From Sequoia sempervirens (taxonomy: Eukaryota > Streptophyta > Pinopsida > Cupressales > Cupressaceae): a stretch of DNA of 64,000 nucleotides. The translations under genes and the position numbers were made by a program. Shown here piece by piece: positions 1 through 9,899 of this stretch; within the stretch, counting starts at the first letter, position 1; each line of letters opens with the position of its first letter. Below the pieces are notes generated by a model, which saw nothing but the letters and a program-made list of their open reading frames with translations, was not told the origin of the DNA and did no database searches. Where the stretch lies: assembly GCA_007258455.2 (NCBI GenBank), contig VDFB02193867.1, positions 532,571,071 through 532,635,070 of the forward strand, read 5' to 3'.

Positions 1-487
1 CTCTTTAATCTGGGAGTGTTATCTGTTTTCTATCAACCATTCTGGGGCTGGTGACAATGTAAGAAAGAAAATGAGAAGAGATGACAGAGCAGAGAAATTC
101 AGGGTGGAGATCAATTTTGCTGCAAAGATCCCAAGGAAATCACTAGAAGTTGTTTTACGAGGGGACGTGTCTGACAAATGCCAGGATGCACTGAGGGTTT
201 TGGATATAATTCTGTGTTGCCAAAAAGTATGTAATTATTTGGCAATAGGTTGAATGCTTGTTGACATGCTTGACTTGTTTGGTGATGATGTAGTTTGAAA
301 TCAATCCGGGGTTTTATTTAGTTTGCCTTCTGATTGATTGTTTTCTACAGGAACAATCTATTGGTGAGACAAAGTTATTTTCATTGGATCTTTGCTCCGT
401 TAGTCAATTTGGGAGGTGATGTTCAAGGATGTAAGGGATAACATGTTATTTTAAGGCCTTTATAGAAGGGCCTATCTCTGAATATGG
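1..487 (+). pseudogene. ARGONAUTE (AGO4/6/9-type) fragment, copy F, exons '3' and '4'
   Basis: Broken genomic copy of a plant Argonaute of the clade that binds 24-nt siRNAs in RNA-directed DNA methylation. Exon 3 runs from about 40 to 226 and reads through KFRVEINFAAKIP and ALRVLDIIL, the segment after the N domain in AGO4-like proteins; it ends at a GTATGT donor at 227. Exon 4 starts after TTTTCTACAG (341-350) and reads LLVRQSYFH, LVNLGGDVQGCKG, a stop, then GLSLNMG before a GTAAAA donor at 488, matching the AGO4 stretch LLVRQSFFH...GLSLNM. The RQHAAR codons at the exon 3 end are partly deleted. Introns are retained, so this is a duplicated genomic piece, not a processed copy. It begins outside the window. 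It is one arm of a large inverted repeat whose partner is at 5914-6632. Exon numbers are relative only. Confidence 0.85.
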
Positions 488-1020
488 GTAAAAACTGATT
501 TTCTTAATATGCTTTGCTATGGTTGGGGTGATACAAAATGTTGGATGTTGTTTCTTCTGTTTTGGTTTTAAGGAGGATGCTCCTTTTGGTTCCCTTCCCT
601 TCACTGTGGTCATTATTGGTCTTTGATTTGCTACCTTTATTTTGTTTTTTATATTCTGCACATTTATATTTCTTCTTATGAAATTTTCAGAGTCATTGTC
701 CTCTTATCTGTGTGCATTGGTCAGACTAGGCTTTAGCTTATTCTTCTCTTCTTAGTCCATTTAATTTCTATGTTATATTAGAATTTTTTTAGTGTTTTGA
801 TCAGGTTTTCTAGAGTTTGTAAGCAACTGTGTTGTTTATTTGTGTGATTGTTTATTTTTATCTAACAGTACAATATCAACTATGGGATTCACTTCATTAA
901 ATTGAAGTTTCATTTTAGAAATATTTGCAGTTATAATTTGTCAACTGAGGGTTTTCTTCCTCATGCATGATGATGAATCATGGAGTATAATCTTAAAAGC
1001 TGCAAAAGTATTCACCTTTA

Positions 1021-4000
1021 TCACAAGTACTCCCAAACATTTTGATGGACTGTGGAAAAATTATCCCTGTTATTGTACTTCAACTTGTCTTTCTAGTTTA
1101 TGGGTATCACTTGAATTAAGCAATTTAGTTTCTTGAATTAACTAGGATATGCATTTCGCTATTGGCCTTATGTGATTTCATTTGGAACATTTGTCTTTAT
1201 TGTTTATTTCTACTTGAGAAATATAACTAAAATAGAACACCGAATCTCAAGTACAAATAAACAATAAAGAAAAATGTTCCAAATGAAATCACATAAGGCC
1301 AATAGCGAAATGCATATCCTAGTTAAATCAAGAAATTAAATTACTTAATTTCAAGGGATACCCATAAACTAGAAAGACAAGTTGAAGTACAATAACATGC
1401 ATAATGTTTCCACAGTCCATCAAAATGTTTGGGAGTACTTCTGGTAAAGGTGAATACTTTTGCAGCATTTCAGATTAAACTCCATAATTCATCATCATGC
1501 ATGAGGAAGAAAACCCCCAGTTGACAAATTATAACTGCAAATATTTCTAAAATGAAACTTCAATTTAATGAAGTGAATCCCATAGTTGATATTGTATTGT
1601 TAGATAAAAAGAAAGAATCACACAAATAAACAACACAGTTGCTTACAAACTCTAGAAAACCTGATCAAAACATTAAAAAAATTCTAATATAACATAGAAA
1701 TTAAATGAACTAAGAAGAGAAGAATAAGCTAAAGCCTAGTCTGACCAATGCACACAGATAAGAGGACAACGACTCTAAAAATTCCATAAGAAGAAATATA
1801 AATGTGTAGACTATAACAAACAAAATAAAGGTAGCAAATCAAAGACCAATAATGACAACAGTGAAGGGAAGGGAACCAAAAGGAGCATCCTCCTTAAAAC
1901 AAAAACAGAAGAAACAACATCCAACATTTTTTATCACCCTAACCATAGCAAAGCATATTAAGAAAATTAGTTTTTACCCATATTCAGACATAGGCCCTTC
2001 TATTATCACAAGTACTCCCAAACATTTTGATGGACTGTGGAAAAATTATCCCTGTTATTGTACTTCAACTTGTCTTTCTAGTTTATGGGTATCACTTGAA
2101 TTAAGCAATTTAGTTTCTTGATTTAACTAGGATATGCATTTCGCTATTGGCCTTATGTGATTTCATTTGGAACATTTGTCTTTATTGTTTATTTCTACTT
2201 GAGAAATATAACTAAAATAGAACACCGAATCTCAAGTACAAATAAACAATAAAGAAAAATGTTCCAAATGAAATCACATAAGGCCAATAGCGAAATGCAT
2301 ATCCTAGTTAAATCAAGAAATTAAATTACTTAATTTCAAGGGATACCCATAAACTAGAAAGACAAGTTGAAGTACAATAACATGCATAATGTTTCCACAG
2401 TCCATCAAAATGTTTGGGAGTACTTCTGGTAAAGGTGAATACTTTTGCAGCATTTAGATTAAACTCCATAATTCATCATCATGCATGAGGAAGAAAACCC
2501 CCAGTTGACAAATTATAACTGCAAATATTTCTAAAATGAAACTTCAATTTAATGAAGTGAATCCCATAGTTGATATTGTATTGTTAGATAAAAAGAAACA
2601 ATCACACAAATAAACAACACAGTTGCTTAGAAACTCTAGAAAACCTGATCAAAACATTAAAAAAATTCTAATATAACATAGAAATTAAATGAACTAAGAA
2701 GAGAAGAATAAGCTAAAGCCTAGTCTGACCAATGCACACAGATAAGAGGTCAACGACTCTAAAAATTCCATAAGAAGAAATATAAATGGCTAGAATATAA
2801 CAAACAAAATAAAGGTAGCAAATCAAAGATCAATAATGACAACAGTGAAGGGAAGGGAACCAAAAGGAGCATCCTCCTTAAAAACAAAACAGAAGAAACA
2901 ACATCCAACATTTTTTATCACCCTAACCATAGCAAAGCATATTAAGAAAATTAGTTTTTACCCATATTCAAACATAGGCCCTTCTATTATCACAAGTACT
3001 CCCAAACATTTTGATGGACTGTGGAAAAATTATCCCTGTTATTGTACTTCAACTTGTCTTTCTAGTTTATGGGTATCACTTGAATTAAGCAATTTAGTTT
3101 CTTGATTTAACTAGGATATGTATTTCGCTATTGGCCTTATGTGATTTCATTTTGAACATTTGTCTTTATTGTTTATTTCTACTTGAGAAATATAACTAAA
3201 ATAGAACACCGAATCTCAAGTACAAATAAACAATAAAGAAAAATGTTCCAAATGAAATCACATAAGGCCAATAGCAAAATGCATATCCTAGTTAAATCAA
3301 GAAATTAAATTACTTAATTTCAGGGGATACCCATAAACTAGAAAGACAAGTTGAAGTACAATAACATGCATAATGTTTCCACAGTCCATCAAAATGTTTG
3401 GGAGTACTTCTGGTAAAGGTGAATACTTTTGCAGCATTTCAGATTAAACTCCATAATTCATCATCATGCATGAGGAAGAAAACCCCCAGTTGACAAATTA
3501 TAACTGCAAATATTTCTAAAATGAAACTTCAATTTAATGAAGTGAATCCCATAGTTGATATTGTATTGTTAGATAAAAAGAAACAATCACACAAATAAAC
3601 AACACAGTTGCTTAGAAACTCTAGAAAACCTGATCAAAACATTAAAAAAATTCTAATATAACATAGAAATTAAATGAACTAAGAAGAGAAGAATAAGCTA
3701 AAGCCTAGTCTGACCAATGCACACAGATAAGAGGTCAACGACTCTAAAAATTCCATAAGAAGAAATATAAATGGCTAGAATATAACAAACAAAATAAAGG
3801 TAGCAAATCAAAGATCAATAATGACAACAGTGAAGGGAAGGGAACCAAAAGGAGCATCCTCAAAAACAAAACAGAAGAAACAACATCCAACATTTTTTAT
3901 CACCCTAACCATAGCAAAGCATATTAAGAAAATTAGTTTTTACCCATATTCAGACATAGGCCCTTCTATTATCACAAGTACTCCCAAACATTTTGATGGA

Positions 4001-5939
4001 CTGTGGAAAAATTATCCCTGTTATTGTACTTCAACTTGTCTTTCTAGTTTATGGGTATCACTTGAATTAAGCAATTTAGTTTCTTGATTTAACTAGGATA
4101 TGCATTTCGCTATTGGCCTTATGTGATTTCATTTGGAACATTTGTCTTTATTGTTTATTTCTACTTGAGAAATATAACTAAAATAGAACACCGAATCTCA
4201 AGTACAAATAAACAATAAAGAAAAATGTTCCAAATGAAATCACATAAGGCCAATAGCGAAATGCATATCCTAGTTAAATCAAGAAATTAAATTACTTAAT
4301 TTCAAGGGATACCCATAAACTAGAAAGACAAGTTGAAGTACAATAACATGCATAATGTTTCCACAGTCCATCAAAATGTTTGGGAGTACTTCTGGTAAAG
4401 GTGAATACTTTTGCAGCATTTAGATTAAACTCCATAATTCATCATCATGCATGAGGAAGAAAACCCCCAGTTGACAAATTATAACTGCAAATATTTCTAA
4501 AATGAAACTTCAATTTAATGAAGTGAATCCCATAGTTGATATTGTATTGTTAGATAAAAAGAAACAATCAAACAAATAAACAACACAGTTGCTTACAAAC
4601 TCTAGAAAACCTGATCAAAACATTAAAAAAATTCTAATATAACATAGAAATTAAATGAACTAAGAAGAGAAGAATAAGCTAAAGCCTAGTCTGACCAATG
4701 CACACAGATAAGAGGACAATGACTCTAAAAATTCCATAAGAAGAAATATAAATGTGTAGAATATAACAAAAAAAATAAAGGTAGCAAATCAAAGACCAAT
4801 AATGACAACAGTGAAGGGAAGGGAACCAAAAGGAGCATCCTCCTTAAAACCAAAACAGAAGAAACAACATCCAACATTTTTTATCACCCTAACCATAGCA
4901 AAGCATATTAAGAAAATTAGTTTTTACCCATATTCAGACATAGGCCCTTCTATTATCACAAGTACTCCCAAAAATTTTGATGGACTGTGGAAAAATTATC
5001 CCTGTTATTGTACTTCAACTTGTCTTTCTAGTTTATGGGTATCACTTGAATTATGCAATTTAGTTTTTTTTATTTAACTAGGATATGCATTTCGCTATTG
5101 GCCTTATGTGATTTCATTTGGAACATTTGTCTTTATTGTTTATTTCTACTTGAGAAATATAACTAAAATAGAACACCGAATCTCAAGTACAAATAAACAA
5201 TAAAGAAAAATGTTCCAAATGAAATCACATAAGGCCAATAGCGAAATGCATATCCTAGTTAAATCAAGAAATTAAATTACTTAATTTCAAGGGATACCCA
5301 TAAACTAGAAAGACAAGTTGAAGTACAATAACATGCATAATGTTTCCACAGTCCATCAAAATTTTTGGGAGTACTTCTAGTAAAGGTGAATACTTTTGCA
5401 GCATTTCAGATTAAACTCCATAATTCATCATCATGCATGAGGAAGAAAACCCCCAGTTGACAAATTATAACTGCAAATATTTCTAAAATGAAACTTCAAT
5501 TTAATGAAGTGAATCCCATAGTTGATATTGTATTGTTAGATAAAAAGAAAGAATCACACAAATAAACTACACAGTTGCTTACAAACTCTAGAAAACCTGA
5601 TCAAAACATTAAAAAAATTCTAATATAACATAGAAATTAAATGAACTAAGAAGAGAAGAATAAGCTAAAGCCTAGTCTGACCAATGCACACAGATAAGAG
5701 GACAACGACTCTAAAAATTCCATAAGAAGAAATATAAATGTGTAGAATATAACAAACAAAATAAAGGTAGCAAATCAAAGACCAATAATGACAACAGTGA
5801 AGGGAAGGGAACCAAAAGGAGCATCCTCCTTAAAACCAAAACAGAAGAAACAACATCCAACATTTTTTATCACCCTAACCATAGCAAAGCATATTAAGAA
5901 AATTAGTTTTTACCCATATTCAGACATAGGCCCTTCTAT
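1021..5939. repeat. Tandem array of five ~984-bp palindromic units
   Basis: Units start at about 1021, 2006, 2990, 3972 and 4956, giving periods of 985, 984, 982, 984 and 984 bp. Each unit has a short forward arm of about 200 bp (beginning TCACAAGTACTCCC), a 27-nt loop (1219-1245 in unit 1), then a reverse arm of about 750 bp that is the complement of the AGO intron and part of exon 4. Units 2-5 share an identical junction in which CCCTTCTAT, antisense exon 4, is fused to TATCACAAG. Units differ by scattered single-base changes and one 3-bp deletion near 3861. Each carries a repeated 88-91 codon open frame starting MTTVKGREPK (1852, 2836, 3821, 4802); this is antisense AGO intron and exon crossing the junction, so I do not call it a gene. 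Confidence 0.92.
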
Positions 5940-6632
5940 AAAGTCCTTAAACTAACATGTTATCCCTTACTAACGGAGCAAAGATCCAATAAAAATAACT
6001 TTGTCTCACCAACAGATAGTTCCTATAGAAAACAATCAATTAGAAGGAAAACTAAATAACGGAATTGATTTCAAACTATATTATCACGAAAAATTCAAGC
6101 ATGTCAACAAGCATTCAACCTATTTCCAAACAATTACATACTTTCTGGTAGCATGTTGCCAGAGAATTATATCTAAAACCCTCAATGCACTCTGGTATTT
6201 GTCAGACACATCCCCTTGTAGGACAACCTCTAGTGATTGCCTTGAGATCTTTGCAGAAAAAATGATCTCCACCCTAAATTTCTCTGCTCTGTCATCTCTT
6301 CTCATTTTCTTTCTTACTTTGTCCCCAACCCCAGAATAGTTTATAGAAAATAGATAACACTCCTAGATTAAAGAGAAGAAAACATACATGATTTACAAAA
6401 AGCATACAACCTAAGCATTACATGAAATGCTTACCTAGTTGCCTCCTCAAGAGAAACAGTACATTCAGTGCTATATCGGGGAAGAGCTCCAATAGTAAAC
6501 ATGCTCTTCTCTCCATCATAAGAAAATTACTTGCCATCAACTCTCTCTAGCCATAGACTTCCTTCACTTTGTCCATACTTTCCTCAACAAAGTCTTGTTA
6601 GTAATAGGCCCTTGATCACTACTGACTTTAAA
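5914..6632 (-). pseudogene. ARGONAUTE (AGO4/6/9-type) fragment, copy A, exons '2' to '4'
   Basis: Minus-strand partner of the AGO fragment at 1-487, with one more exon. Exon 2 (6632-6435) encodes a decayed TNKTLxRK...DKVKEVYG and YDGEKSMFTIGALPR, the AGO4-type region before the PAZ domain; it ends in a GTAAG donor at 6434-6430. Exon 3 (about 6335-6142) reads KFRVEIIFSAKIS, then ALRVLDIILWQHATRK, and ends at a GTATGT donor. Exon 4 (6022-5914) keeps LLVRQSY but lacks about 28 bp that would encode the LGGDVQGC part, with GT at both deletion ends. An in-frame stop follows VYG in exon 2. No start or downstream catalytic PIWI part is present, so no functional Argonaute could be made. Intron DNA continues to about 6885. 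Confidence 0.87.
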
Positions 6633-6899
6633 CTAAAATCAACAGGCGTGCCACAATTCAAAATGTGAAAAGTAACTCTTAAAGTAATATCAAATATATG
6701 CTCAAAATTTATAATGATCACCATAAGTTTGAAACTCTTTATGTCTTGAAATTATAACAAATGGCATATAACTTATAATGCTTACAAGAATTCTACAACA
6801 AGACAATACATATGAATTAGAAAACAAGGTAAAGTTTAGTCTTATTATAATGAAAAGATTCTTGAAGATTTCAAAAATCTACACCAAATTGATTTGACC
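6633..6899 (-). other. AGO intron remnant upstream of exon '2'
   Basis: AT-rich non-coding DNA closely matched by 13622-13880 next to AGO copy C. A ...TTTAG acceptor-like end sits at the exon side near 6633. No coding signal is visible. Confidence 0.6.
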
Positions 6900-7100
6900 G
6901 AAGCTTTATTGGTATACTAGCTTGGCCCTCCCAGGTCTCATCATATGTAGAATGTTGGGGGCTGGGGGCCCTTCTGATCTTTGCATAGTGGGTATTTCAG
7001 GAGTACATTGTTGAAAACACACAATTGGTAGATTTCCTTCTGCTCCTGCTGTTTCTAGCACCACTGCAGGAGGTAAAGCCTCCTCTCTAGAAATTTTCAA
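6900..7100 (-). other. Unassigned shared segment between AGO and Ty3/gypsy DNA
   Basis: A 64-codon frame is open on the minus strand (7100-6906, MKISREEALPPAVV at its start). The matching segment in copy B/C (about 13886-14090) is frame-broken. It lies exactly between the AGO intron and the retroelement RT start in both copies. I do not recognise a family. It may be retroelement sequence past a rearrangement or AGO upstream DNA. Confidence 0.35.
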
Positions 7101-7500
7101 AAAAAAGCTGAAGGAATCTCATGCTAAAACAATTCCTCTCTGTAAGCTTTTGGGTCATTGTATGACCAAGCAAAGACATGTTTGTATTTTCTAAGCAAGG
7201 TAAACAACATTTCCTTCGCCTTTCGATTCATATTCTTTCCTACATACACTTTCTTAGGGGAATTTTTAGTCCCAAAATTTGCTTCCTTCCTCCCTCTAGG
7301 AGAGTAGCTGGTTTCTTAATCTTACTTTTATCTTCACTATCAAAGACCCTTTCAAGAGCTACAAGGCCTTTGGGGATTTTATTCATCTTTAATTGGATGA
7401 CCTCCTTTCCAAATATTGTGTCCTTTCCATCAATATTTTCAACAAATCCACCAAAGTTGATCTCCTAACCTTCATATTCATCAGCATAGTTCAATAATTT
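7060..7500 (-). pseudogene. Start of Ty3/gypsy reverse transcriptase (copy A)
   Basis: The minus strand carries a decayed version of the conserved region leading into the RT domain, parallel to the better preserved copy at 14060-14480. In a typical element this part holds an (I/V)NxGT motif, a short helix-rich linker and the xxVFAWSYDDL motif, followed by the RT palm. Here sequence resembling this stops before any RT catalytic motif and is replaced by the unassigned segment at 6900-7100. It therefore cannot encode a polymerase. A plus-strand open frame over 7178-7468 is a shadow of this region. Confidence 0.5.
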
Positions 7501-7639
7501 GAGAATATCCTCATCATCATTGAAAATCTGCCACATGTGCACATTGTTAGGAATGGAAGGCTTGTTTGTACCTAAACCTTAGAGATATACCTATAAAAAT
7601 TGTGTCACTTGGTCTCAATGCAATTTTAGCAAGTAAGTC

Positions 7640-8137
7640 AGCTACTTTGTTTTGTCCTCTTTCCATCCAATCAATTCCTAAAGCTTCGAATTGTTGGATG
7701 AAATTCCAGACATAATTTCTACACTACTTTAGAATATTATTCTTGCAAGCATATGTCGCTCTTATTTGGGATATCAAAAGCTCAAAATCACCAATTGCCA
7801 TTAACTTTTTAATTCCATGCTTCTCAACCAATTTTAGTCCAAGTAATAATGCTTCACATTCTACCACATTACTCATGTAGACAAAAGGCAATGTGAAAAA
7901 GAATTTATAAATATTGCAACTAGATGATATCAATAATATCCCTGTACTAGACCCTTCTTTGTAACTTTCACCATCAAAGTACATTTTCCAAAGTCCATTC
8001 TTGTCAGATAATCCTAAAAATTTATTTTCTATAGGCATAGGGCACCCATCAACTTCTCTTGGTACTTCTTCCATCTTGAAATCATTGATATCAGTTTGTA
8101 TGAAAATAATTGTGTCATCTTTAGGAGCATGCTCCAA
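7640..8137 (-). pseudogene. Ty3/gypsy RNase H-like domain with protease tail (copy A)
   Basis: The open frame 8137-7724 begins in the linker after protease and enters an RNase H fold: MYFDGESYKEGSS holds the first acidic residue, NVVECEALLLGLKL the glutamate, and AIGDFELLISQ the next aspartate, the normal D-E-D order for the plant Ty3/gypsy RNase H that removes RNA from the RNA/DNA hybrid. The domain continues as IRATYACKN before a stop. It sits upstream of the RT start in the reading direction, unlike the usual RT-then-RNase H order. Protease-side sequence before it is shortened by the deletion described at 8184-8203. Confidence 0.8.
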
Positions 8138-8183
8138 TATATATGGTACCCTTGGTTCTTACACCACTTGAACATCCTTACCA

Positions 8184-8789
8184 TCAATGGGAAATGTGGT
8201 ATAAGATATGGGGAATCTTAGTGATGAATCCCTCAACGTCCTTGTCTTTCTTATCCATTTCACTCAATTTGGGTGGAATGGGAACCACTAAATCATTACA
8301 GGCTATAGTAGCATCATTGATAAGGGCTACTTCCTTTTTCTTATGTTCATCTATTCTCATCATTTCAAGAAAGGGCACTAATACTTTTACCTGGCTAAGT
8401 AATTTAACCATATCAACATGAGTATACTTGGGCAATTCAATTGGGAGCATACCTTGTTCATTGTTTCTCTCCTTTTGTTGATTTTTGATTACCTTGACCC
8501 TATGCTTGGGATCCTTCCTTGTAACTTTAGGAGTTTTCTTTTGTGTCTTTATCTTCGCAAGAGGATATTTGGATTCTTCAGTAGCCTTTTTGTTACCTAC
8601 TTTCCTAACCCAAATTTTATCTCCCCTACCTTCTTTATTTTTGACTAGTTCTATTTTTCCATCAAGCTTGTGCTCTTTTCTTTTGGCATTTTGTTCCTTA
8701 TTGAAAAGACTAACATGACTTCCTTGTTCACCATTGACTGTTCTATTCATCAAATGATAGGAACTTCTAGCTTGGGTGGCCAAGGCCAT
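8184..8789 (-). pseudogene. Ty3/gypsy gag-protease linker (copy A)
   Basis: A 201-codon frame, rich in Lys and Glu, lies between the zinc-knuckle region and protease. The second half, ELPKYTHVDMVKLLSQVK and IACNDLVVPIPPKLSE, matches 15580-15780 in copy B and resembles the segment that precedes the aspartic protease in plant gag-pol polyproteins. The protease core that should follow is missing: the junction at about 8196 joins sequences that lie about 366 bp apart in copy B. It is a remnant. No independent function can be read from it. Confidence 0.65.
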
Positions 8790-9895
8790 AATATATTTTG
8801 TAATCTCCTAATCTTAGGGCCTTCTTAGTGATGCACCATCTTCAATCACTTGCAAATTATATACGTCAATATCACTATCAACATCGTCATCAGAGAGAAC
8901 TTGCTAATGATATGCACTAGCAATTTTCCTTTGATTGTCTACATACACTTCATAGGAGTCCACATCAGAAGAGCATTCACTATCAACAACATCAAAATCA
9001 CCCATAACCATAAGTACATCAATATCCTCCTCATTTTGTTGATCATAGTCTTTAGGCATATCCTATTCCACCTCAATCATCTATTCCACTGCACATTGTT
9101 GAGGAGAATGTGGCATTTGGAAAACCATGCATCAAGGGGTATCTTCAATAATTTTTTCTAAATTCTTTTGTAGAGGATATGGAAGGACCTTATTCTAGGT
9201 ATTTCTTTTATTATTAAGAATAGGCTTCCCATTATACCCATTGGTATTATATGGGTGATTGTGTAACCAAGGAGGTCTTTCATTTGTTTGATATTTTTTG
9301 GTTGAACCTTTTCTTGCCTTACAATTTTGTGATTTATAGTTTTCATAAAATTATCAATCTTATCCTCAAAAGTGCCCCCTTTAGCACCTAAACTCTTATC
9401 CTCCTGTTTTTCGAATTTTGAAGAGTTTTACATCTCTTCTTCTAACTTTACCAGTTGCTCTACTAATATTCTCAATATGCTCTACTATGCTGTAAGCTTC
9501 CCTCAATGTCTGAGGATTCTTATCTAGCAGGTAGTAACCCATTTTTGTGTCAAAATCATTGTAGTAATATACTAATCACACATTGTCATTCAATTGTAAA
9601 TGAGGAGGCAACCTCTTCCTAGCCTTTTGGAATCTCATATTGAGCTCAACCATAGATTCATTAGGACCTTTAGCAATATTATTGAATTAATTCAACAAAA
9701 AAATTGAATCAGTCTTGTCACCGTATTATTCTCTAAATATCCTTCTGAATTGTTCTCAAGAGCCAATGCTCTCAGCAGGAAAACTCGTATACCACTCTTG
9801 AGCATCTTCAATGAGAGACTGCATAAACAATTTTATCATGAAATCCTCTACTTCTACCTCAAATTCATCCATAACATTAGCAAATGCTTTGAAAT
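8790..9895 (-). pseudogene. Ty3/gypsy gag, C-terminal half (copy A)
   Basis: Minus-strand gag pieces in several frames. The frame 9992-9756 includes FANVMDEFEVEVEDF and AQEWYTSFPAESIGS, the retrotransposon gag core that assembles the particle (WYxxxPxxSIxSW pattern). Further along, near 9160-9090, a decayed knuckle-like MPHSPQQCAVE and an acidic stretch (DIDVLMVMGDFDV) match copy B. The gag N-terminus is missing because similarity to copy B stops near 9895. The region is heavily broken. Confidence 0.7.
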
Positions 9896-9899
9896 ATAT

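Larger units (their letters stand above)
1..6376. repeat. Large inverted repeat with AGO exons in both arms
   Basis: The sequence from base 1 (CTCTTTAATCTGGGAGTG) reappears as its reverse complement ending near 6376. AGO exons 3-4 at 1-487 pair with 5914-6335. The AGO intron at 488-1218 pairs with 1246-1995 and with the same arm of every later unit. The arms are separated by a palindromic tandem array (1021-5939). Because the minus-strand copy continues past 6376 into another AGO exon, the left arm probably continues to the left of the window. Read as RNA, the block would form one outer hairpin carrying AGO exons and several inner hairpins. Confidence 0.88.

Noticed and set aside
1852..5077. 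Family of four small tandem genes (88-91 codons).
   Set aside because: The frames are antisense AGO intron/exon plus intron across a rearrangement junction, and the units are too alike for open frames to be evidence of selection. Kept only as a low-interest observation.
1021..5939. CRISPR-like or satellite array.
   Set aside because: The unit is about 984 bp, palindromic and derived from the flanking gene; there are no short repeats with spacers, and the setting is eukaryotic.
7178..8718. Plus-strand frames over the Ty3/gypsy copy A.
   Set aside because: Shadows of the minus-strand gag-pol pieces, with no recognisable content of their own; the same applies to plus-strand frames at 15476-17892.
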